A stretch of 64,000 nt of DNA from Tolypeutes matacus (Eukaryota; Chordata; Mammalia; Cingulata; Chlamyphoridae), in the NCBI GenBank assembly GCA_026826555.1, contig JAKSZT010053764.1, positions 38,377,607-38,441,606 of the forward strand, read 5' to 3'. Below the pieces are notes generated by a model, which did no database searches, was not told where the DNA came from, and was given only the letters and a program-made list of their open reading frames with translations. Both the position numbers and the translations under genes were made by a program. Shown here one piece after another: positions 34,040 to 45,327 of this stretch. Position 1 is the stretch's first letter; every line of letters starts with the position of its first letter.

Positions 34040-34260
34040 ACCAGGTACCAGGGAGATTTTTTCGTTCCTTGTCATTTGTCTCCTTTAATCCCGGCTACCA
34101 CCTTCTGAGGTAGTTGCTATTGTTAGCTCCATTCTACCGAGGAGGAAAGTGATGGTCAGAGAAGTTAAGTTACCTGCCACACAACTAGAGAGGGAATTCA
34201 AATTCAGGACTCTCTCTCTGGACCCAAAGGTCTTGCTTTTTCTATCAAACAAGTCTATGA
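34040..34260 (-). repeat. MIR element, antisense
   Basis: TCTCCTTTAATCCCGGCTAC, CTGAGGTAGTTGCTATTGTT, AGAGAAGTTAAGTTACCTGC and ACACAACTAGAGAGGGAATT: the reverse complement of MIR. Confidence 0.8.
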
Positions 34261-35648
34261 TTCCTTATCCAAAAGGTTTCCAGCCAGATGTGCTTTGAAA
34301 TTCAGTAGGGTATAGAATGGTGAAATGATACATATTCCATATATGACTTAATACTCCCAGTGGGGTCTGAGGCAGCCTCTTGCAATCAAACCCATTAATA
34401 TTTTAGCAGTGAAACATATCAACATTCAAAGTAAATGGAATAAATAAAAAGTACAAATTGTCTCATATTTCGGCTGTTAAATGATTTTGCACTTTACCTT
34501 ATAATTTTTTTTTTTTCATGGCTTTGGGTGTCATAATTTTGGACAAGGAATCGTGGACCTGTACCACACTGGCTCCCAGGATAGAATTTATACACATTTA
34601 TGCTCTTTCTCAGAGAACTCTGAAATGCAGCAAGCTGGAATTTTAAAAAATAACAGCAATAAAGACCTTATATTGTTAGTCATTGGTCAAATTTATGAAC
34701 ACTTGGCATTTAAAAAACTGAAAATGTCTTTTAGGACAAATTGGTAGCAGAAATGTAATAGTCCTTCACAGCCCCACCAAATACAGAGATGTGGGACGAC
34801 CAGGGATCTCCCTGCAGTTTTCATGAACAATTCTCATCCAGGTCCCATTGAACTGTAATTCTAAACCACAATCCATGTGGAGTAGCCATTTGGACCTCCC
34901 ATGAAACTGAGACTCTGCTTCTCTTTTCAGCCCCCCTTTTTAGATATCTCCTCTGAGGATTGATGGGGTTATCAGAAAGCCACGGGTATATGTCCTGAGT
35001 AATTGGATTGACCCTTTAAAGAAAAGGTTAGCTCAGATAAAATGAAATTTTCAAGTGGTGAGCCAGATTCCCGAAGTGGAACATCTTTAATTTACTTGGA
35101 GGCTGTGTTTTCAGCCCCTGCTCTATTATTCCATAGTTCTCTATTGTACTAGATGAACTGACCATTACTGCCCCTCACATCTCCCCAGCCTCCCCAATCT
35201 CCATCTCTCCTGTTGGAGACATTGACCCCTTTCTTTCCTTTCCTCCCTGTCACCCTGTAGTCAACAACTAATTGGGCCAAGACAGATCAATCCTATTTTT
35301 ATCTCTTGGATTTAAATTCTAAGACACAGAAACAGATTATATCTTGTGGTGAAGGGCTCTGTGTTTGTAAGGTCATACAGAGTTAGGCTAGAATATGGCC
35401 TTAGGACCCTACCCTTGCAATCCTCTCACCCTGCTGTGTTGTAGAGGAAAAAACCCAAGAAGCTGATCCTCATAGAAGAGATTATGATTGAAGCAGATTC
35501 TGGAAACTCTGTGATGGAGGAAGGGAGGGAGAGAGAAAGAGAGAAAGAAAGAGAGAAAAGGAGGGAGAGATGCCTGGACAGGACTTGATTTCCTGACACC
35601 TTTTGTAATAAATCTTTTGGGGCAGTAGTCACCAAGATTATCTAAAAA
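34261..35648. other. Unclassified DNA with a purine tract
   Basis: An almost pure G/A run spans about 35515-35570, the only low-complexity feature. No gene or known repeat recognised. Confidence 0.45.
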
Positions 35649-35850
35649 GGGAGTGGATGTGGCTCAAGCGGTTGAGCGCCTGCTTCCCACATGGAAGGTC
35701 CTGGGTTCAGTCCCCAGTGCGCCCTTAAAAACAAAAAAACAAACAACAAGCAAACAAGTGTAAACAACCAACTTAGGGGAAATGTGGCTCAGTGGTTGAG
35801 CGCCAGCTTCCCACATACGAGGTCCTGGGTTCAATCTCCAGCACTGGTGA
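35649..35850 (+). mobile_element. Dimeric DAS-type SINE, compact form
   Basis: Unit 1 starts GGGAGTGGATGTGGCTCAAG. An A/C-rich linker follows, then unit 2 near GGGGAAATGTGGCTCAGTGG with B-box text GGTCCTGGGTTCAATCTCC. The poly(A) tail is missing. The copy at 41244-41480 has the same linker style. Confidence 0.85.
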
Positions 35851-36199
35851 GAACCAGTAGTTGATAGCTCCTGGAAACTTCCCACCATAGATCCTGGACA
35901 TCGTGCTTAGAGAAGCTGGTGAAGAACTTATCCATATAGTTGCTGCCTCAGACCCCACTCTTTCCAAAAATGCTCCATTGCAAACCACTGTCCTTTCCCC
36001 TGGAGAAAGTTCAGCAGCAGAGTTGGGCTCACAAATTTTCTCATATTTTAAAATGAGAGGTTAGATCAGATCACTGTTTCCCAAAGTTTGGTTTGTGTAT
36101 CACTTGTACACAAGATGATTTTAGGAGGTACATGAATAAGCATTTCTTTGATCATTAGGGAATTTATTTTCTTGTAGATTAGACAAAGGTATAATTTAT

Positions 36200-37210
36200 A
36201 TATTGTACTAGTCAAGGTAGGCTAGGCCAGGTGGTGTAACAGTTAGATTGCATAATCTTAACACAATAGATAGTTTATTTGCTATTGCTCATGTAAAGTC
36301 TAATGCAGGGACAGATTCTCTTCTGGCCAATGTGCCTCCAAACAGTTAGGAAACTGGGCTCTGCCATCTCACAGTACTTTGTTTCTATTCACACAGATGG
36401 CCGAACAAGAGCAAGGAAGAGCAGGCAGGATGTGTTAGAGGCCAGGCTTCTAAGAGATGTATATCATTTCTGCCTAGATTCCATCGGCCAGTGTAGCCGT
36501 TTGGCAGTTTGATATAATTATGAATTTCAAAAATCTATATTAGATTATGTTTGTAAACTGATCTGTTCATCTGGGCCTGATTAAATTATAATTGGGGTTT
36601 TGATTGGGCCACCTCAGTAGGGCATTGAGCCCCATCCCTTGGTGGGTGGGGGAATCAAATATAAAAGGCAAGGCAAAGAACAGAGGGAGCAGTTTTGATG
36701 TTGGAGTTTTGATGCTGGAGCCCGGGGAGCTGACAGAGGAGCTTGGTCATGAGGAAGGAGAGAAGGCCCCGGGATAGAGACGAGCCATTTGCCTGATAGT
36801 CTACAGCTGGCCTTGTGGAGAGAAGCAAAGCCTAGAGAGCCTCATAGTCTACAGCTGACCCTGTGGAGGAACCAGAGGAGCTGAGCCCGGAGAGAAACAC
36901 AGCCCCAGGAAGAGAGGAACCCAAGAAGACTGAACCCTGGCAAACAATGGCAGCTGTCCTGTTCCACCACGTGGCAATGGACTTTGGTGAGGGAAGAATC
37001 TTATGCTTTATGGCCTGGTAACTGTGGACTTCTACCCCAAATAAACACCCTTTATAAAGACCAACTGATTTCTAGTATTTTGCATCGGCACCCCTTTGGC
37101 TGACTTACACAGCCAGGATGCAGGTGGTACCCACCTAATGCAAGGAAGTTGGGAAATGTAGTCTTTCTGTGTCCCTAGGAAGAGGAAATACAACCAGAGA
37201 GCATCTAGCT
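36200..37210 (+). repeat. Old dispersed repeat split by an LTR
   Basis: Left part 36200-36502 has text like TAGTTTATTTGCTATTGCTC; right part 37101-37210 has GGAAGTTGGGAAATGTAGTC. Together they match the element at 17316-17700, with the LTR at 36503-37100 inserted between. Family not resolved. Confidence 0.5.
36503..37100 (+). mobile_element. Solo MaLR-like LTR inserted in an older repeat
   Basis: LTR-like order: TTTGATATAATTATGAATTT at the left, GTGGGGGAATCAAATATAAA (a possible TATA region), a GA-rich R-like part, CCAAATAAACACCCTTTATA (polyadenylation) and CATCGGCACCCCTTTGGCTG at the right. There is no coding interior. Confidence 0.6.
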
Positions 37211-40199
37211 AGTATTTATCACATATATCAAATCCTTGATTTCATGGAAATTAATGCTAAAGAAAAAGTCACATTTACTTAGGTATAAAACGTGTGACAG
37301 TTTACAGAAAGTTAATGTAAAAGAAAAAGTAAACACTAATGCAGGTAGTATACAATATGGCAAAAATTCTGAATAACAAGTTTGGAAAACATAGGGCCAG
37401 ATAATGATCGTTGGGGCATTTGACTGCAACTTGCTGCTATGATTATGACACCAACTAATGGATGTCAGAGATTTCTACAAGCTTGCTGGGTCTGCTGGTT
37501 TACAATTTTAAGTCAATCCGCCTCTTGAAACCTAGGATAGGAAAAAAAATGGCCAGAAAACTTCATTTTTAAAAAAACATTCTGCTATGTCAAACAATAT
37601 TTAATAAACATTTAATTTTCATTCAAAATTTCCTTTTTGGGAGTGAGTCTCATAAAAGTCTTTTCCAGCCCTAAGCATATTATTTTCCTTCTTTTAAAGG
37701 AAATTCCATCCTGGCCCAGTATAGAATATTTCCCTCAAAGCTTCTGGCTTACTTTTGGTGTATGATTTAAATGACTTAGGGAACATTTTCTTGTCAAAAG
37801 TAAAACAGGATGTTTGAAAGTCCAAGGGAAAACTTTTTTGACAGCTGACAAATCTTCTGAATGCAGTGAACTTGTCAAAATCAGCCCTCTAGGTAAAATT
37901 TAGTTCAAACTGTGAAACTCAAATAGAGCAAAGATAAACAATACAACAAACAAAGCTATATTGGCAAGAAAGCTGTATTACAAATTAGCCTTATATAGTG
38001 CTAGCAGTTACCTTGCCTGGCAATAACTTTTCATAAGCTAGAAAAAAAATTTAACTATATCCAGGCTCCTAAAGGTCCCATAAGTGTCTGATCATAGAAA
38101 ATTCTAGACTTTTGAAATCTGTGGAATTCAAGGGGCCACTTGTTCATCCCTTTGCCTTGGCAGGGCTGCCTGAAAATCACCCAAGAGTTATAGGATTTTT
38201 GACCAGTTGTGAGCTATTTTATCAGCAGGACTTCTCATCAGTTAATGTTAGGGGTATGTCATAACAACTTAAAAGTGGATGAGTAATTTTTATCCAATGT
38301 AGTAGAACCTTACATTTGATCTGTGGTTTGTTCTGCTATTTTGAAACAAAATGGAAGCCTTTCAAGTGTTCAGATAGATGGATTTCCTACAACACTTTTC
38401 AGCTTTTGGTGAAATTTCATGGAGAGTGAGTATGGAGAAACTCAATTGCTTTGAGTAAGATCTTTAGTTCACACTGCAATGAGTCTACTTTATCCTTAGA
38501 AACCTTGAGAAAAAAAAAGACTCCATAAACTTATTTCAACTCAAGGTGATATATGAGAATAACAGTGAGATGCCCACCAATAACTTAGAAATAAGATGGA
38601 CTAATTAAATAGAAATAAATTAGGCTTATTAAATAAAATTAAATGGGAGGAGTTGGCCTATGGGAATCTTGAAATAAGGTTGCCTAATTAAGCAGAGATA
38701 AATTAAACTACCTAAATAAAATTAAATGGGAAGCATTGGCCCATGGGAACAGCTCCTTGACTTGTAATTCAATAAGTAATATTAATGTAGTAAAAGGAGA
38801 ACATATTTACTATGGCATTAAAAAGTGGGGTTAAGAGAAGTACACTCTACCCATGCATGAACATCGCTGTTTGGCGTAGGATACTTGTCTTGGGGACACA
38901 GTGAAATCAGAGAGAGGTGCTGTCTTATAAACAGTAATTATCTTGTCTTGCACAAAATATCCCTCAGTACTGTCCACCTGAATTATATGTTCTACATACA
39001 AGGTTATTGTTACTAATCTGGCTTCCTGGGATACTGGAAATAATAAACCCTCTCTGGCTAAATTAAACAGAAATGAAGTTTATTACGGTATCTTGGCTAG
39101 CTTGCACACCTCTGGGAGGGCCAGAGGGTTCGTCTTGGGTGCTCGGCTGCTTGGAACAGACCTCATGCTGGGAGGGTTCTAGGGTTGATCCCACTGCTGC
39201 CACCCCTGGTCAAAGATATAGTAGATTGATGCTGGAGAGCAGATACCCAATTATTGGCCACTGCTGCTCTTAAAATATCGCCAATGCCATTATTCTTCAA
39301 GAAAAGTCAGATTCTGCACCCTGCCAGGTCGAAATCATATGTGGGTGTATCTGGTTGGAAAAGTCTAAGTCACAAGACTTTACCTTAGCTTCAAGGAAGT
39401 CTGGGAAGGCATGTTCTCTGACTCTACCTGGGGAGATGCCACTCGTGAAGGGACAAAGTCCCTGAATAAAGAAAGAGTGACAAAGGTCTGCCACAGAGAA
39501 GAGCCAGACAGGGGAGCTAGCCTTCCAGGCATGGGAATGCCACATTCCCTGTGATACACGGACCATTCTGGGTTATTCACTGGTTTTAATCCTGGAGCAT
39601 CCGACATCCCCGGGGTAGTGGAAAAGCCCAGTCCCTAGACCTGCAAGGCTGTGGAGCCAACCTGAGCCACGGTAAATTCATCACCATAGTATTTGCCCAC
39701 TGAGTGAGGTCCTTGGCTACCAGGCTACTAGCTAGCTTTCCTCTGGTGACACCCTCTTGTTTGTTTCAAATGTCAACCAAAATGTCTTAGACCACATGAA
39801 AATCAATCCCAAGGGTAAGGGCCTGAAAAACAAGAGAGAAGGACTATAGGAATTGTTTCATCAGCGTGTACTTTCTTGATTCATATGAATCGCTACTTTC
39901 AACGTGCCAAGGTTGGGAGCTGGGAACCATGGCCACTGGATTGACGGGTGGGTGAGGGATCCCCATGCAGGAGTGTTTGGTTGGGAGTGGTCTGCCCTGG
40001 GTTCCGGCAATGCCCATGGAGAATTTTAAAAAAATAATAAAACCATTAAACATCCATTTGCTTTTTGTTATCACCATGCATGGACCATTCTAAACAACGT
40101 CAGTGATAAAAACACTCTTACCTCAAAAAATATTATGTTGGTATAAGTTCTAAACAATTATTACAATTACTGTTGGGATTTTATAATACATACCTATAA
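37211..40199. other. About 3 kb, mostly unclassified
   Basis: AT-rich, with no gene or repeat I can name apart from the 83-bp tandem duplication annotated separately. The GC-richer part at 39070-39660 begins after CAGAAATGAAGTTTATTACG, which resembles an antisense LTR polyadenylation region, but I cannot assign it. Confidence 0.4.
38588..38755 (+). repeat. 83-bp imperfect tandem duplication
   Basis: Copy 1 begins GAAATAAGATGGACTAATTA at 38588. Copy 2 begins GAAATAAGGTTGCCTAATTA at 38671. Shared blocks include AAATAAAATTAAATGGGA and CATGGGAA or CTATGGGAA at matching offsets. The copies have diverged, so the duplication is not recent. Confidence 0.85.
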
Positions 40200-40297
40200 A
40201 AATTAGCACATATATATATACATATAAAAAATTAGCACATATATATACATATAAAAAATTAGCACATATATATACATATAAAAATTTAGCACATTTT
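40200..40297. repeat. AT-rich tandem repeat, 27-29 bp unit, about 3.5 copies
   Basis: The unit reads ATTAGCACATATATATACAT followed by ATAAAAA. The first copy has one extra TA; the last is truncated after TTTAGCACA. The 'protein' repeat in the minus frame is a by-product. Confidence 0.95.
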
Positions 40298-40518
40298 TGT
40301 TATGTGCTTCCTCTTTGGTAAACATTGTATTTGACATGGAAGTTAATTTGAAGAACTCCTGGTGATATAGTGACCTCTGATGCACAGACTCACCTATACA
40401 CATTGTCTTGAGAGTAAATGCGGTAAAGGTCTGGAAATGGTTGGAGCTGGCTTTGGGCAAAGAACGTGTCTCCACCCCCTGTGGTGCTGCATACTTTTGT
40501 GTTTAAATAGTAGGTTTG

Positions 40519-40963
40519 ATGGAGGGCAGATATGATTCAAATGGCTGGGTGTCCGTCTCCCATATGGAGGGACCTGGATTCAATCCCCAGGACCTCTTGG
40601 TAAAATAAAGAAAAATACAGAAGGCACATGGGCCGCCAGGTCCCACAAGCTGGTGTGCTGTGAGGCCCCGCCTAGCCGCGCAGCAAGATGAGGACGTAAC
40701 AGGAGAGTGGTACAAGGGACAGCCAAGACGAGATGCACCGAAAAACCAGGAACTGAGGTGGTGCAGGTGGCAGAATACCTCTCTCCCACATCAGAGGTTC
40801 CCAGGATTGAATACTGGTGAAGACAGGAGGAGAAGGATGAGAAGAGAGGGCAGGAAACAGACATAGAGAATTGCCCAGCAAATGGACACAAAAACAGCAA
40901 AAATGGGGGGAGGGTGGTAAAAATGGATAAAAGTAAAATAAATAAATATATCTTTAAAAAATG
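40519..40963 (+). mobile_element. Dimeric DAS-type SINE, diverged
   Basis: Diverged first unit (GGGCAGATATGATTCAAATG), a linker with GCACATGGGCCGCCAGGTCC, second unit near GGAACTGAGGTGGTGCAGG, a GGGGGGAGGG tract and an (AAAT)n tail. GTAGGTTTG at 40510-40518 and 40964-40972 is the likely target-site duplication. Confidence 0.85.
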
Positions 40964-41243
40964 GTAGGTTTGGAATGATTGACAATAGCACAGTGACTAT
41001 AGAGTCAAAGACTCAGAATCTGAGTTATTTCAATTTTTAAAAATATTTTTATTTTTTAATAGGCAGAATTTTACAAAATAGCAGATTGACCCATGGAGCC
41101 AGAATCTTCTTTTGGATTGGAAGTACTTAAAACATAAAACAGTAACTACAAAATGTAAACTTTTTGTTTAGTAAATACAAATTTTGGTTTTTAAATGAAA
41201 TATTTTGCTAAATGTTGAATAATATTTTTAAAACAGGACATTT

Positions 41244-41480
41244 TGGGGAGTTGGATGTGGCTCAAGCCCTTGAGTGCCTGCTTTCTACATGGGAGGTCCT
41301 GGGTTCGGTTCCCGATACTTTCTAAAAATGAAAAAGACAAACAACAAGCAATCAAATGAAAAAACCAACTCAGGGAAGCTGATGTGACTTAGTGGCTGAG
41401 TGCCGGCTTCCCACTTACGAGGTTCTGGGTTCAACCCCCAGCCCGGGTACACCATGCCCACCCCCCCGCCAAAAAAAAGG
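41244..41480 (+). mobile_element. Dimeric DAS-type SINE, compact form
   Basis: Unit 1 GGGGAGTTGGATGTGGCTCA with GGTCCTGGGTTCGGTTCCC. An A/C-rich linker, then unit 2 with GAGGTTCTGGGTTCAACCCC. A C-rich then A-rich end. No clear duplication. Confidence 0.88.
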
Positions 41481-41925
41481 GATGTTCCTCTTTTTTAGTT
41501 GTTTTAAAACTAAAGAATGAACCAAGAAAATAATTATTGCTCATGTAATATGATTATAACTGAAAATAATCTTGCCATATCAAGGATGGGGTGTTAGGTC
41601 CACAGTGTAAGCAGTTTCTGAGATTCCTGAGGATATGGAGCAATAAGGCTGATAGTTTGCCCTATGTCCACCTTGGCAAAGTGAGTAAGATGCTTTCCAC
41701 ATTGGCCCTGCAGCATTCTTCAGCTTTCAAATATCATGCCTGAAAAAACAACAAAAAAATCATGGCTTCAGTGTTAACGCAAAGAACTAAAGGTAAAATG
41801 AATAACAGTAATACCAACAACTATGGGTGGGGAAGGAGCTATTCATTTGGATTCTGGTCTGTTGCCATCACCTCTAGATTCTCACTTCAATGAACAGGTC
41901 TCCCTTTTAGGTGCTGCCTCTGTTC
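41481..41925. other. No recognisable feature
   Basis: AT-rich, no repeat hallmark or gene signal. Confidence 0.4.
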
Positions 41926-41929
41926 TGGG

Positions 41930-42115
41930 TGCCATATTGCACACATCCAGCAGTCGCATTAAATCCTCAAAGCAGTCCTGTGAGTAGATCCTGGTGTCAC
42001 CTCTCTTTGGCAGATGAAGAGAATGGGGATCAGAGAGATTAACTAACTTGTGTGAAGTCACACAGTAAGTAAGTAGAAGGAGTCGGATTGAAGCCTGTCT
42101 CCCTGGTTTCAAAGC
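41930..42115 (-). repeat. MIR element, antisense
   Basis: AAATCCTCAAAGCAGTCCTG, GAGATTAACTAACTTGTGTG, AAGTCACACAGTAAGTAAGT: the reverse complement of MIR. Confidence 0.8.
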
Positions 42116-42424
42116 CATATTTATTTCCCTCTCAGCTGTACTATCCTCTGAAGAGCCGAAACATTTCTCAAGTCATCCAGTGATCCAGTCCTGTGATCAC
42201 TTAGAGAGTTAGAGAGTTTGCTGAAATCTTAGTCTCGTGGCTATTTTTTTTTTTTTTTTTCTCTAAAGGGTGCTCTAAGCAGTGGCCGCAGGATGGGGTT
42301 GGATAGAAGAGTAAGGATTGTTGATCCCTACCCCCCACCCCCCTGTCAGCGCTTCTCACCCAGGCTGGGTGCTTTCTCTGTATCCCATCTTTGTATCTTT
42401 ACCATCCCATCTTTATATCTTTAC

Positions 42425-42510
42425 CATACCAACTTCACAGAGGAGGAAACTGAGAGTGAGGGTGAATCAGTATCCTGTTTAAGTCTGACCACCGAGCAGA
42501 TGTCTTAACT
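42425..42510 (-). repeat. MIR core fragment, antisense
   Basis: ACTTCACAGAGGAGGAAACT and GAGAGTGAGGGTGAATCAG match the central antisense MIR block only. Confidence 0.5.
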
Positions 42511-43051
42511 GTTACATTTCACAGATCCTTGAGTGCTTCTACCTGCCAAGTTTTCTAAGGGTCTCATTTACTCCTTAATTGGAAGGCTGTTTACATTTAG
42601 ACTTTCTTTGCTTTATATTTCAGGTTTGGGGCTTTCAAACCATTGGTCCAAGGGCCAAGTAGCTGTCACCGTCTCAACTTTTGCTGAGATCTGGGGATGT
42701 CCCAGTAACACGCAGAATTAAATCCCTGGGATTGTCCTCCATCTCCACCCCAGGGAAACCACTGTTTCAGTTACTTGTGTATCCTTCCAGTTGGGATGCA
42801 TGAGCAGCCATGAAATTCAAGCAAATACAATATATATTGATGACCAACTCCTTTACCAAAAAATGGTAGCATTCTCTACACACCATCCATCACTTTTAAT
42901 TTAGCAAGCTTTCCCATGGAGGATGGGAAGGTGGGGAGGAGATAAATGTCTGACAGCTGTCCAGAGAATTTGCACAATTACTCAGTGAATTTACAGAGTG
43001 ATGAGTCCGAGGAATGCCCACTAATTCAGACTAGTAAGGTGTATTGGATTT
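42511..43051. other. No recognisable feature
   Basis: Unclassified sequence leading up to the pyrimidine microsatellite. No coding or repeat signal found. Confidence 0.4.
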
Positions 43052-43333
43052 TCCTTCCTTCCTTCCTTCCTTCCTTCCTTCCTTCCTTCCTTCCTTCCTT
43101 CCTTCCTTCCTTCCTTCCTTCCTTCCTCCCTTCCTCCCTTCCTCCCTTCCTCCCTTCCTCCCTTCCTNNNNNNNNNNCCTTCCTCCCTTCCTCCCTTCCT
43201 CCCTTCCTCCCTTCCTCCCTTCCTCCCTTCCTTCCTTCCTCCCTTCCTCCCTTCCCTCCCTCCCTCCTTCCTTCCCTCCCTTCCTCCCTTCCTCCCATCC
43301 TCCCCTGCTTCCCCTTCCCTCCCTCCCTCTTTA
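43052..43333. repeat. (CCTT)n / (CCTCCCTT)n microsatellite with a 10-N gap
   Basis: A pure pyrimidine strand starts as (CCTT)n, changes to CCTCCCTT units and decays at the right. Ns occupy 43168-43177, a placeholder gap of unknown true size. Long frames on both strands here are artefacts of the repeat. Confidence 0.97.
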
Positions 43334-45212
43334 TTTTTTCTGAGTAGGTAAATTCTCTTGGTATTTGCTACTATTCTATCCTGCCAAGACATTGTTGATC
43401 TTGTTCCTTGCTGCCCAGACATGAGGGCCCCACTGAATAATTTCAGCTAAAGCATTTCCCCCAATTTGATCTTGCTGTACAACACCCATTATGCCAAACA
43501 GAGATGGGTTTCTGCTGGCAGATTGTCTTCCACCAAAATGCTCAAAATCAAAGGCTCCTTTCAGCTTTAGTGAGAGATTTAAAGTTAAGTTTGCCTCTTG
43601 GAATTCATCTGCCTATCATGTATAATTATGCTTGGGTAAATGCTCAGCAAATAATCAAGCTATTTCTGCTTCACTACTCCTGGGAACGAAAACCTTTGTG
43701 GCACTGGTTCAGAGGACTCCTTTGAACGGCTCTTGTCAAAACACCATGTGGGCATTCTGCCGGTGCCAGCCTTATTCGACCAACACTGCCAATTCTTACT
43801 CAATATTTTAATAAACATGTTGAGTGGAAACCAACTGGTTATGCTGTGGAGTTAAATGAATTTGGGAGCATGATCAATGCAGCAAGGGGAGGAAAGGCCA
43901 GGCTGCAATAAGGGCATTTGGGTTTCTTCATATTAGCAATGCCCTCACGTGCTTCCTACTCTGTAAATGGCAATGCCCTTCTCTCTGCCCTATGGGCTCC
44001 TTTAGCCTGATCAGAAAGAAGCCACACCTGGCTTGAGTGTGTGTCTTCTTGGTGCTAAATCTGCTCTTAGTCCACCCAGCCATTGAAAAATACTTTGGCA
44101 ATCAAATGAACAAATTCCTTGGCAGAGATAACTTTCACAGTGGTTCTTTATTTTTCCTCTCATGGCTAGGGTCTCCAGGAAGCCTCAGAAAGGCTTTATT
44201 AGCTTTTCAGGCACATCAGGATGTGCTACTCCTCAGAGTAATGTTTTGGGTGTAAGTTTCTCTTCCTTACCTGAAGCTGCTCTTCTATCCTTGGATGATT
44301 TCCAGCTCTTGGAGGTTGGGAGTGGGGGGCTTTGATGTTCAATGTATTATTTAGGGAGTTTATCCTTTTTCCACAAATGTGCTGTTTTGAACAAATGACT
44401 CGATGTAGTGGGCTTCCCTAGGAAATAGTCTCCTTCTCTTTGGGCTTTATACTTTGGTGTTGCAGGGAAGGCCATGGGAGGTAGGAGGCTGTAGATAGTA
44501 GCACAGTTGGCGGTGGTGAGATGAATGGTTAAGTCCTAGGATTTCCTCTGCAACCTCCCCATTGGAGAGATGTGTGGACCAGCCCTATAATTCACCCAGG
44601 GTGGTGTCATGGCCTCCGTGGGTTCATGAGCCACAGTTTAGACAAAGAAAGGAAGAGGGCCCATGAGGGAGAAGCAGTTTCGCTTTGCCTGCATAAAGGC
44701 TGGTGTTCATGATAGGCTTTGTGGCAGGTTCTGAGTCCCATGTGCATGTGGGAACTACCATGCTCTTGTGACTTCTTTCCTCTATTCTGGGATATTTGGG
44801 GCCTGGTTAGCTTTGCCCTTTAGAGAAGGAGAAAGGGGCTTTTCCAGTGAAGTCTGGGGATGGGCGATGGATAAGCTCTGTCTTTCTCTGAAGAGTGACT
44901 CTCATTTTTTAGAATCCCAGGGGTTTGCTCAACGCTTTATCCTCTTTCATGTGTTCCTGACATTGAGGTCAGAAAGGCTTGTCATGGGTTGGGGTGGTGG
45001 TGGAGTAGAGTGGAGAACCAGAAACCAGGCGCCTTAGCTCCTCTAGGCAAGTAAGTTACTTTTGCCTCTGGGATGTTCATTTTCCTGTTCTTTTCCTACT
45101 TTCTGGAATTCTTACCAACACACTTCCCCTCTCCTCTTTCCCCCGTGATTTCTGGTGTCTTTGTGCCCTCCAACAACTTAGGGCTCCCATTTTCCCCACT
45201 TTCTAAGGTTTA
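43334..45212. other. About 1.9 kb without recognised repeats or genes
   Basis: Non-repetitive texture. Frames at 43504-43725, 44037-44255 and 44768-45037 have no recognisable domain. Being nearly free of known repeats in a repeat-dense window makes this a candidate for conserved non-coding sequence, which is untested. Confidence 0.4.
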
Positions 45213-45222
45213 AAAGTAAACC

Positions 45223-45317
45223 AGGGGGAGCAGATGTGGCTCAGTGGTTGAGTACCTGCTTCCCATGTACGAAGTTCTGGGTTCAATCCCATGTACCTCC
45301 TAAAAAAAAAAAAAAAA
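45223..45317 (+). mobile_element. DAS-type SINE, monomer
   Basis: GGGGGAGCAGATGTGGCTCA, B-box text GTTCTGGGTTCAATCCC, then poly(A). AAAGTAAACC at 45213-45222 and 45318-45327 is a perfect 10-bp target-site duplication. Confidence 0.92.
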
Positions 45318-45327
45318 AAAGTAAACC

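Noticed and set aside
38588..38755. CRISPR-like array (also considered for the repeat at 40200-40297)
   Set aside because: Units are contiguous tandem copies without unique spacers, and the DNA is mammalian.
42946..43422. 133-codon frames on both strands with repetitive Pro/Leu/Ser/Phe or Gly/Arg/Glu/Lys
   Set aside because: Translation of the CCTT/CCTCCCTT microsatellite, with X residues from Ns. Not genes.
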